The notes under the pieces were generated by a model. The model made no database searches and was not told the DNA's origin. It saw only the letters and a list, made by a program, of their open reading frames with translations. A stretch of 54,111 nt of DNA, taken from contig CAIOTJ010000575.1 in NCBI GenBank assembly GCA_903861195.1, positions 1 to 54,111 of the forward strand, written 5' to 3'. The translations under genes were made by a program, and so were the position numbers. Positions 36,299 to 43,354 of this stretch are shown here, one piece after another. How positions within the stretch are numbered: position 1 is the stretch's first letter; every line of letters begins with the position of its first letter. The stretch is from an uncultured Planctomycetaceae bacterium. GTDB taxonomy: Bacteria; Planctomycetota; Planctomycetia; Planctomycetales; Planctomycetaceae.

Positions 36299-38650
36299 AT
36301 GCCTCCTGCTGCTGACAGGCGCTTTGTGGCCCGTACGCCCACGTTCCGTGGTCTGCGCAGATGGCTGGCTCTGGTGTGGATTCTGGGCGCGGTGACGCCC
36401 TGCTCACACGCCGAGCCTCCTGAGGTGGCCGATTCCTCGCTCTACGGAATCCAGGTCGAGTCCTTTCATCGCGACCACTGGTCTTTCCGCCCGATTCAAC
36501 CTGCGGTCATCCCCAACGGGCGGGATGCCCAATCCCCGAATCCCATCGATGGCTTCGTGGCAGCGGCGCTGGAATCCCGCGGACTTCTTTTGGCTCCACC
36601 GGCCGACGATGAGGTCTGGTTGCGACGGGTCTCGCTGGACCTCGTGGGGCTTTCCCCCACGGCGTCGGCGCTGGAAGATTTTCGGAACGATCACTCCGGA
36701 ATGCGGCATGAACGCGCGGTCGACCGCCTGTTGGCCGATCCTGGGTATGGACTGCGCTGGGGCCGCCGGTGGCTGGACGTGGCCCGGTATGCGGAGACCA
36801 ACGGGTATGAACGGGATGGAGCGAAGCCCAATGCCTGGCGTTATCGCGACTGGGTGATCGACTCGCTCAATCGCGACAAGCCATTCGACCAGTTCCTCAC
36901 TGAACAACTGGCCGGCGACGAGCTGCCCCAGGTGACGGCCGAGACGCTGATCGCCACTACCTTTCTTCGGCTGGGAACCTGGGACGACGAGCCGGCCGAT
37001 CCGCTGGTCGACCGCTACGACCAGCTCGATGATGTGGTGGGTACTGTGAGCACGGCCTTCCTGGGGATGACCCTGCGCTGCGCCCGCTGCCACAACCACA
37101 AGTTTGAACCGCTGTCGCAGATCGATTACGGGCGGATGTTGGCGATCTTCGATCCTCTGGAACGCCCCCGCCAGGATCGCACCGAGTTGGATGTCGAGGT
37201 GGGCACCCCTCAAGAGCTCGCCGATCATCGTGCGACGGTGGCCCGGCAGCAGGCCGCGCTGCAGGTGCTTCAGCAACAGGCCGAGCACTTGACGGCCCAG
37301 GTCCGGAACCGCTATTTCGCCGGGACTCCGAGACGGTTGAAGGCCGAGGCGTTCGCCGCGCACCGGCTTGCTCCCGACCAACGCTCGACAGAGCAGAAGA
37401 AGCTGGCCGAGACCACGGCGGGCGATCTGGCGGCCGATCTCAAAGAGCTCGAAACGACCGACGAACGTCGCCAGCGCGAGGGTTTCGAACGGGCGCGCGA
37501 GGCAGTGCAGCATACGGCTCCCGATCCTTTGCCCCGCGCCTACATCTTTCGCGAGACTCCAGCCCCCTGGAAACCGACCCAGGTCTTTCGACGCGGAAAT
37601 CCCCAGACTCCCGCGGGAGCGGTGACTCCCGGCTTCCCCGAGGTCTTGTCGCAACTGGCCATTCCCGTGGCCTTCTCCGCCGACTCTCAGCCCGACATGC
37701 CCCGGGCAGCGGGAACGCCCAGCGCCACCTCGGGCCGCAGGCTGGCCCTGGCGAAATGGATGACCAATCCCCGCAATCCATTGGTCGCCCGGGTGCTGGT
37801 GAACCGGATCTGGCAGGGACACTTTGGCGACGGGCTTGTCAGTACCGAGAACGACTTCGGTGTGATGGGAACTCCCCCCTCGCATCCCGAATTGCTGGAC
37901 TGGCTGGCCCAATTCCTGATCGATTCGGGATGGAGCCTGAAAAGCCTGCATCGGCAGATCGTGTTGAGCCGGGTCTACGCGCAGTCGAGCACCGCTCATG
38001 CGGCGGGCCTCGCCGCCGATCCAGACAACCGTCTGTTGTGGCGCTATCCTTACCGTCGTCTCGAGGCCGAAGTGCTGCGCGACTGCGTACTGCAGGCGAG
38101 CGGGCAGCTCAACACGGAACTGGGAGGCCCGAGTGTTTTTCCCCGCATCCATCGGGCCGTGCTCGAGGGTCAGTCCCGTCCCGGCGAGGGCTGGGGCAAC
38201 AGTTCCCCCGCGCAGATGTCCCGGCGGTCCGCTTTTGTCTACGTGAAACGCTCGCTCCTGGTGCCCGAGCTGGAGCTGCTGGACCTGCCCGACACCACCA
38301 CCTCGTGCGAACAGCGTGTGGTCTCGACCATTCCGACCCAGGCCCTGACACTGATCAATGGAGAGTTCTTCAACAGCCAGGCGGGTTTCCTGGCGGAACG
38401 GCTGGCGCGAACGGTTCCATCACCCACCGCCGGAGATCCGGCCGACGCCCGCCGACTTCGCGAAGCACACACCCTGGTTCTGGGCCGGCTGCCCGAGCCC
38501 GAAGAATGGGACGCCGGCCGGCGTTTTCTGATTCGCCAGCGCGAGTTGTTGCGGACCGAGGGGGTGCCCGACGACCTCGTGGACCAACGCGCCTGGAGCG
38601 CCTGGTGCCTGGTGCTGCTCAACCTCAACGAATTTACCTACCTGGACTGA
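36299..38650 (+). CDS. DUF1549-DUF1553 protein without the PSCyt1 domain
   Basis: A 783-aa exported protein. A signal sequence lies near residues 22-40 (WLALVWILGAVTPCSHAEP). DUF1549 follows (about 80-290: WLRRVSLDLVGLSPTASAL, WLDVARYAETNGYERDG) with a CxxCH site at Cys261-Cys264-His265 in LRCARCHNHKFEPLSQ. DUF1553 is C-terminal (NPLVARVLVNRIWQGHFGDGLV, RRLEAEVLRDCVLQASGQLN, RSAFVYVKRSLLVPELELLDLPD). Unlike the protein at 23006-26152 it lacks the N-terminal cytochrome domain, and no DUF1501 gene accompanies it. It sits 39 bases after a lipoprotein gene and 37 bases before a LolA-like gene, so the three may form an operon. Activity unknown. Confidence 0.92.
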   Translation: MPPAADRRFVARTPTFRGLRRWLALVWILGAVTPCSHAEPPEVADSSLYGIQVESFHRDHWSFRPIQPAVIPNGRDAQSPNPIDGFVAAALESRGLLLAPPADDEVWLRRVSLDLVGLSPTASALEDFRNDHSGMRHERAVDRLLADPGYGLRWGRRWLDVARYAETNGYERDGAKPNAWRYRDWVIDSLNRDKPFDQFLTEQLAGDELPQVTAETLIATTFLRLGTWDDEPADPLVDRYDQLDDVVGTVSTAFLGMTLRCARCHNHKFEPLSQIDYGRMLAIFDPLERPRQDRTELDVEVGTPQELADHRATVARQQAALQVLQQQAEHLTAQVRNRYFAGTPRRLKAEAFAAHRLAPDQRSTEQKKLAETTAGDLAADLKELETTDERRQREGFERAREAVQHTAPDPLPRAYIFRETPAPWKPTQVFRRGNPQTPAGAVTPGFPEVLSQLAIPVAFSADSQPDMPRAAGTPSATSGRRLALAKWMTNPRNPLVARVLVNRIWQGHFGDGLVSTENDFGVMGTPPSHPELLDWLAQFLIDSGWSLKSLHRQIVLSRVYAQSSTAHAAGLAADPDNRLLWRYPYRRLEAEVLRDCVLQASGQLNTELGGPSVFPRIHRAVLEGQSRPGEGWGNSSPAQMSRRSAFVYVKRSLLVPELELLDLPDTTTSCEQRVVSTIPTQALTLINGEFFNSQAGFLAERLARTVPSPTAGDPADARRLREAHTLVLGRLPEPEEWDAGRRFLIRQRELLRTEGVPDDLVDQRAWSAWCLVLLNLNEFTYLD

Positions 38651-38687
38651 ACCGTCGGTGGAAGCCGACCTGCATGGGGAGCGACAG

Positions 38688-39458
38688 ATGGAGCGACGGA
38701 CAACCAAGACGCGCCTGAGCCTGGGGCTCTGGCTGGGAATGGGAATGGTTTGGCTGGCGTGTGCCGCGACTCTTCCCGCCCAACAACCGGTCGATCTGGG
38801 TGAGGTGATCGACCAGGCGATCCAGGCGGCGGGAGGAGCGGAAAAACTCAGCCGCCTGACCGCCCAGACCTGGCGCGCCAAAATGACAATCCACGAAGAA
38901 GGCCAGATGCGAACCATCGACGCCCGGTATGCCGTGCAGTGGCCCGACAAGCTCCGCAGTGACGTGGTGGGCTCGTACACCATGGTCCGCAATGGAGATG
39001 AAGGTTGGCTCTCCCAGGGGAAGACCCTGCAGGATCTGACGACCGACCAACTGCTGTTCCTCAAGGAAGACATGCATGTGAATTGGCTGCGGACGCTGGC
39101 CCCGCTGCGGGCCAAGGGGATCCGCTTCCAAAGTGTGCCCCCCATCGAGGTGGAGGGACGCGAGACTTTGGGAGTGCGGGTCAGCTCCAGTGGCCATCGC
39201 GACGTGGTCTTCCTGTTCGACAAGGAAACCCATGACGTGGTGAAGACCGAGACCAAGTCCCGCGGTCTGGGAGAAGAGGGCGAGTTGGCCAACATCGAGA
39301 GCTTCTATTCGAAGTTTGAAAAAGTCGCCGGGACCCGGGTCCCCACCCGAGTGCGAATTGTGCGTGACGGAGAGCTGTTCATGGAGATCGAGATCAGCGA
39401 CATCCAGCGTTCCGAGAAGCTGGATCCGCAGTTGTTCGCCCGGCCCAAACCGGAGTGA
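38688..39458 (+). CDS. Exported LolA/LppX-like fold protein
   Basis: A 256-aa protein with a Sec signal (LSLGLWLGMGMVWLACAATLPAQ). The mature part begins DLGEVIDQAIQAAGGAEKLSRLTAQTWRA, typical of exported proteins of the outer-membrane-lipoprotein-sorting (LolA/LolB/LppX-like) fold, followed by alternating strands (MRTIDARYAVQWPDKLRSDVV, FLFDKETHDVVKTETKSRG, VPTRVRIVRDGELFMEIEISD). It may bind lipid or lipoprotein in the periplasm; this is inferred from fold resemblance only. ATG 38688 with GGGAG upstream is preferred to GTG 38658. It lies 37 bases after the DUF1549/DUF1553 gene. Confidence 0.75.
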   Translation: MERRTTKTRLSLGLWLGMGMVWLACAATLPAQQPVDLGEVIDQAIQAAGGAEKLSRLTAQTWRAKMTIHEEGQMRTIDARYAVQWPDKLRSDVVGSYTMVRNGDEGWLSQGKTLQDLTTDQLLFLKEDMHVNWLRTLAPLRAKGIRFQSVPPIEVEGRETLGVRVSSSGHRDVVFLFDKETHDVVKTETKSRGLGEEGELANIESFYSKFEKVAGTRVPTRVRIVRDGELFMEIEISDIQRSEKLDPQLFARPKPE

Positions 39459-39535
39459 CGCCGCCGATCCGTCCTCCCGCACCAACTCCCTGGTCCTTCC
39501 TCGTCTGAATCCAGGTTCTTCTTCAGAGTCTCATC

Positions 39536-40777
39536 ATGATTGTTGCCGGCCAACTGGTTTCCACCGACAGAGTCACCCCGGGACAGATCCGCATCGAAAA
39601 CGGCGTGATCGCCGAAGTGGGATCGGAACTGGGCACTCCCGATGTCCGCTTCGGGCCCGAATGCCTCATCTTCGCCGGCATGGGGGACATCCATATCCAC
39701 GCCCGCGACGACGTAAGCGGGGCGGAAACCTACAAAGAGGACTTCACAACAGCGGCGGCCGCGGCACTGCATGGCGGGGTCGTCCATGTGGCCGACATGC
39801 CCAACAACAAGGTGGCGCCGATCGACGATGAGAGCTGGCGGGCGAAGGCCGCGCATCTCGCGCGGCGGAATGTGCCGATCCAGATCACCCTTTACGCGGG
39901 CATCGGCCCACACACCCATCCGCTGTCATTTCCCGTCCCCTACAAGGTCTACATGGGACACAGCGTGGGAGACCTGTTCTTCACCACGCTCGAACAACTC
40001 GACCGGGCGTTGTCGCAGTACCGTGGCCAGTCGGTTTCGTTCCATTGCGAAGATCCCGTCCTGCTGGAAGAGCATCGCCACGCCCCCACCCATGAAGAGC
40101 GGCGCCCGCCGGAATGCGAGGTCTCGGCCACCCGCTTCGCCCTGCAGATGATCGAAAAGTACGATCTCACCGGGAAACTGTGCCACTATTCGGTGGGGGA
40201 AGGCCTCCCTCTGATTCGCGCCGCGCGGGCCCGGGGCCTGCGGGTGACCTGCGAAGTGACGCCCCACCATCTGTACTTCGACACCGGTGTTCTCACTCCC
40301 GAAAACCGCGGCTGGATGCAGATGAATCCCCCCTTGCGGGCCCAAGCGGACCGTCTGGCAATGCTGGCGGCCTTGCGCGAGGGAACCCTGGACTACCTGG
40401 CGACCGATCATGCCCCCCATTCTCTCGAAGAAAATGACCGGGGCATCTCGGGGCAACCCCACCTCGACACCTACGCCCCATTCGTCACCTGGCTCATCGC
40501 CAACCAGGGATTCACTCCCCCCGAGGTGGCCCGTTTCTGCTGTGCGAATCCGGGAGATTTCGTGAACCCCTATACGGCCCCCAGGCGGTTTGGCAGGCTG
40601 GAGCCCGGCTACGTCGGCTCGTTGACCGTGCTGAACATGTCACGCCCGGTCACCATCCGCCGGGAGGACCTGCGGACCAAATGCGGCTGGTCTCCGTTTG
40701 AAGGGGTGACTTTTCCCGGTTCGGTCGAGGCCGTGTATGTGGCCGGGGTTCGCAAAGGGCCGGAACCCCTCGTCTGA
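39536..40777 (+). CDS. Dihydroorotase-like amidohydrolase
   Basis: A 413-aa amidohydrolase-superfamily enzyme resembling class I dihydroorotase, which cyclises carbamoyl-aspartate to dihydroorotate in pyrimidine synthesis. Visible metal-site motifs: His53 and His55 in GDIHIHARDD, a candidate carbamylated Lys137 in PYKVYMGHS, the His-containing SFHCEDP and VTPHHLYFD, and the catalytic Asp in ATDHAPHS. ETYKEDFTTAAAAALHGG and HVADMPNN are also family-like. The usual DxHVHxR is DIHIHAR here. No pyrimidine gene is adjacent, so a dedicated dihydroorotase (pyrC) is likely but a hydantoinase-like role is possible. The start ATG 39536 is 77 bases after the LolA-like gene. Confidence 0.87.
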   Translation: MIVAGQLVSTDRVTPGQIRIENGVIAEVGSELGTPDVRFGPECLIFAGMGDIHIHARDDVSGAETYKEDFTTAAAAALHGGVVHVADMPNNKVAPIDDESWRAKAAHLARRNVPIQITLYAGIGPHTHPLSFPVPYKVYMGHSVGDLFFTTLEQLDRALSQYRGQSVSFHCEDPVLLEEHRHAPTHEERRPPECEVSATRFALQMIEKYDLTGKLCHYSVGEGLPLIRAARARGLRVTCEVTPHHLYFDTGVLTPENRGWMQMNPPLRAQADRLAMLAALREGTLDYLATDHAPHSLEENDRGISGQPHLDTYAPFVTWLIANQGFTPPEVARFCCANPGDFVNPYTAPRRFGRLEPGYVGSLTVLNMSRPVTIRREDLRTKCGWSPFEGVTFPGSVEAVYVAGVRKGPEPLV

Positions 40778-40867
40778 ACACGGGTTGCACCTCCACCCAT
40801 CAACCGATACTTTGACGTCCGGTTGAACTACAGTCCGATGAATTGACCTCATCGGAGTTCATGTCTC

Positions 40868-41824
40868 GTGCTTTTGGAACTTCGCATGCAACGCCTCACA
40901 CTGGGGGCCGTGGCCCTGGGAATCGCCTTGCTGGTGGGAATTGTCTCGGGCCGACAGCTTCCCGCAGTGAATTTTGTTCCAGAGCCCTCCCCGCTGGCCA
41001 TCCAGGTCGAAGACCGCAATCCCTGGAGCAGTCAACCCCTCAACCGGGGGCCCCGCGACTTCCAGTTTGCGATTGTGACCGACCGGACTGGGGGCCGTCG
41101 CCCCGGCATCTTCACCGAGGCGGTCCGCAAGCTGAATCTGCTGCAGCCGGAATTCGTCATCTCGGTGGGAGACCTGATCGAAGGTTATTCGGAAGATCCC
41201 GCGCAGATCGCCATCGAATGGTCCGAGTTCCAGTCCAAGGTGCAGCAGCTGCAGATGCCCTTCTTCTATGTGCCGGGCAACCACGATCTGGCCAACCCCA
41301 AGATGCTCGAGGCGTGGCAGAAGAAATTCGGCCGCACTTACTACAGCTTCCGCTACAACGATGTGTTGTTCCTGGCCCTCAACAGCGAAGATCCTCCCAA
41401 GGGAGAGCCTTACCGCTTCAGTGCCGAGCAGCAGCAGTACGTGCGGGAGACGCTCGCCAACAACAAAGACGTCCGCTGGACCTTTGTGTTCCTGCATAAG
41501 CCGGTCTGGATGAATCCCGATGCCCTGGAACCGAGTGGCTGGAACGCCATCGAACAGACCCTGTCCGACCGACCCTACACCGTTTTTGCCGGCCACATCC
41601 ACCGCTACGCCCGCTTCGTGCGCCAGGGCCGCGACTACATCATGCTGGCGACCACCGGCGGCGGCTCCCAGCTCCGCGGAAAGCAGGCAGGTGAGATTGA
41701 TCAATTGGTCTGGGTAACTGTCCGCGGCAACGAACCGGTCATCGCCAATGTGCTGCTGGACGGCATCGAAGACAAGGCCTTCCGCTCCGAGCCCGAACCC
41801 AAGCCCACCCCCAAGGCGCAGTAG
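40868..41824 (+). CDS. Exported metallophosphoesterase (calcineurin-like)
   Basis: A 318-aa protein with an N-terminal hydrophobic signal or anchor (LTLGAVALGIALLVGIVSG). Calcineurin-like motifs: FAIVTDRTGG, VGDLIEGY, VPGNHDLAN, FLHKPVW and AGHIHRYARF. The first metal motif, normally D-x-H, is D-R-T, so one metal ligand is altered; the others look intact. It should hydrolyse phosphate esters outside the cytoplasm; the substrate is unknown. Start choice: GTG 40868 has CGGAG nine bases upstream, ATG 40886 is the alternative, and both keep the signal. An out-of-frame ATG at 40861 is not used. The C-terminal tail is Pro/Lys-rich. Confidence 0.88.
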   Translation: MLLELRMQRLTLGAVALGIALLVGIVSGRQLPAVNFVPEPSPLAIQVEDRNPWSSQPLNRGPRDFQFAIVTDRTGGRRPGIFTEAVRKLNLLQPEFVISVGDLIEGYSEDPAQIAIEWSEFQSKVQQLQMPFFYVPGNHDLANPKMLEAWQKKFGRTYYSFRYNDVLFLALNSEDPPKGEPYRFSAEQQQYVRETLANNKDVRWTFVFLHKPVWMNPDALEPSGWNAIEQTLSDRPYTVFAGHIHRYARFVRQGRDYIMLATTGGGSQLRGKQAGEIDQLVWVTVRGNEPVIANVLLDGIEDKAFRSEPEPKPTPKAQ

Positions 41825-41944
41825 CTTTCCTCCTTCCCTCAAGCTTCCCGTCACTCGCGTTGGGTGGTCGAACGAGACTGCTGTTTTGGAACGGACCGGT
41901 CGTTCTCTCTCCCTCCCATCCCGCCCACACCGTCGGAGTTCATC

Positions 41945-42703
41945 GTGCAATTGCAGGACATGACGTGGCCCATGGTGGCCCAGCTGCCCAAATCGACCCC
42001 GGTCGTCATTCCGATCGCCGCTCTGGAACAGCACGGGCATCATATGCCGGTCTTCACCGACAGCATGCTGCTGGGCGAGATCGTCCGCCGCACGGTGGCC
42101 GCTCTCGACGACCGGGTGCTGTTCACCCCCCTGATGTGGCTGGGCAACTCGCACCACCACATGGATTTCGCGGGGACGATGTCGGCCAGTCCACGGGTCT
42201 ATCTCGACTTGCTGATTGACCTGTGCGAAAACATGCTGACCCATGGTTTCCAGCGGATCCTGCTGCTCAATGGCCATGGCGGCAACATTGTCCCCGGGCA
42301 GCAGGCGACGTTTGAACTGCGCCAGAAATATCGGCATCGATCCGATCTGCTGCTGCTCTCGTCGACCTACTGGACTCTGGGGGGCAAGCCCTGGGAGATC
42401 AACCCCGCGCTGCAGCAACGGCGGGTCGGCCATGCCTGCGAATACGAAACCTCGATGATGCTGCGGATCGCCCCCCATCTGGTCCGAAACCACACCGCCG
42501 CCGAGGAAATGCCGTTTGGCAACTCGTTCGAACCCGCCCACCGCGCCTGGATCACCAAAGACCGCACCAGCGTGGGACACATTGGCCACCCCAGCGTCGC
42601 CACCGCCGAGAAGGGCGAAGCCATCTTCCAGACGTTCTCTAAGGATGTGATCCAGCTCATCGAACGGATGATTCGCTGGGACGGCACCTCCTGGGAAGGC
42701 TGA
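41945..42703 (+). CDS. Creatininase-family amidohydrolase
   Basis: A 252-aa protein. Family motifs: LEQHGHHMPVFTD (Glu28, His30, Asp39), LLLNGHGGNIV (His111) and VGHACEYETSMML (Glu166), consistent with the binuclear-metal site of creatininase-fold enzymes that open small cyclic amides or act on formamides. The start is most likely GTG 41945, which has CGGAG 8 bases upstream and leads directly into the fold (QLQDMTWPMVAQL); the upstream open frame from 41864 is Pro/Ser-rich and unlike the family. It lies 120 bases after the phosphoesterase. The actual substrate cannot be told; sugar-lactone or pterin-type substrates are known elsewhere in the family. Confidence 0.9.
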   Translation: MQLQDMTWPMVAQLPKSTPVVIPIAALEQHGHHMPVFTDSMLLGEIVRRTVAALDDRVLFTPLMWLGNSHHHMDFAGTMSASPRVYLDLLIDLCENMLTHGFQRILLLNGHGGNIVPGQQATFELRQKYRHRSDLLLLSSTYWTLGGKPWEINPALQQRRVGHACEYETSMMLRIAPHLVRNHTAAEEMPFGNSFEPAHRAWITKDRTSVGHIGHPSVATAEKGEAIFQTFSKDVIQLIERMIRWDGTSWEG

Positions 42704-42727
42704 TCGGGTCAGCCGGGTTTCGGCCAG

Positions 42728-42798
42728 TCCGAAATCGGCACGGTCCGAAATCGGCACGGTCCGAAATCGGCACGGTCCGAAATCGGCACGGTCCGAAA
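42728..42798. repeat. 16-bp palindromic tandem array (four full copies)
   Basis: TCCGAAATCGGCACGG is repeated exactly four times without spacers (42728-42743, 42744-42759, 42760-42775, 42776-42791), followed by a decayed fifth start (TCCGAAA, 42792-42798). Each unit contains the near-palindrome CCGAAATCGG. It lies in the 225-base gap between the creatininase gene and the PilZ-like gene. The period is not a multiple of three, so it is not coding. It could be an operator or iteron-like array or a minisatellite. Confidence 0.9.
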
Positions 42799-42928
42799 AC
42801 CGTAGCAGCCCGAATTCCGCTCAATCCGGGCAGCTTTCGCCGAAGTTCTCCAATCCGCACTGCCGATAATCCGGGAACAGACCGACTGTGAGTCTCCACC
42901 CGAGTTGTTCCCGGAATCCGCAGAGCCA

Positions 42929-43282
42929 ATGGTTGCGATCGATTCCCGCACGTCCAGTGCCAGCCCATTCACAGCGACTGTGAGGGCCCTTCGGCCGACA
43001 CCCGACCAGAACCCCGTTCCAGTCGTCGTGGAAACGGCCTCCCCCGAGGGGGGTACGGTTCGGTTGCCAACGCATGATCTGCGGGAAGGCGACCGGCTGG
43101 TGCTGAGTGTCCGTGTTGCCCAGCATCACCTGATGGACGTCATCGCCCAGGTGGTCCGCACGGAACCGCTCCCTGAAGGGAGCTGCCGGGCCGGAGTGGA
43201 ATTCCACCCGGCCATTCCCCGGCGGGAATTCGTTCTGCTCCGCAGGGTGACCAATCCGGCCGGAACCGCAACCAGCCGCTGA
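42929..43282 (+). CDS. Small PilZ-like protein
   Basis: A 117-aa protein. The segment VRALRPTPDQNPVPVVVETASPEGGTVRL, then LREGDRLVLSVRV, MDVIAQVVRTEPL and CRAGVEFHP, follows the PilZ layout (a six-stranded beta barrel that binds cyclic di-GMP). The binding motifs are degenerate: a possible RxxR before the barrel and T-A-S-P-E-G-G in place of D/NxSxxG, so c-di-GMP binding is uncertain. ATG 42929 is chosen; a TTG at 42905 is the alternative, and no strong ribosome site is seen. It is preceded by the 16-bp array and stands convergent to the decarboxylase gene. Confidence 0.55.
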   Translation: MVAIDSRTSSASPFTATVRALRPTPDQNPVPVVVETASPEGGTVRLPTHDLREGDRLVLSVRVAQHHLMDVIAQVVRTEPLPEGSCRAGVEFHPAIPRREFVLLRRVTNPAGTATSR

Positions 43283-43354
43283 GTTCCGCCATCGAGCGGA
43301 AAGTCGCAGCCCTTCGGGAGGACCACCGTGCCTCCCGAGCGCTCGCCCCCCAGC

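Noticed and set aside
42728-42798. Possible CRISPR array
   Set aside because: Repeats are directly abutting with no spacers and no cas genes are near; it is a simple tandem repeat.
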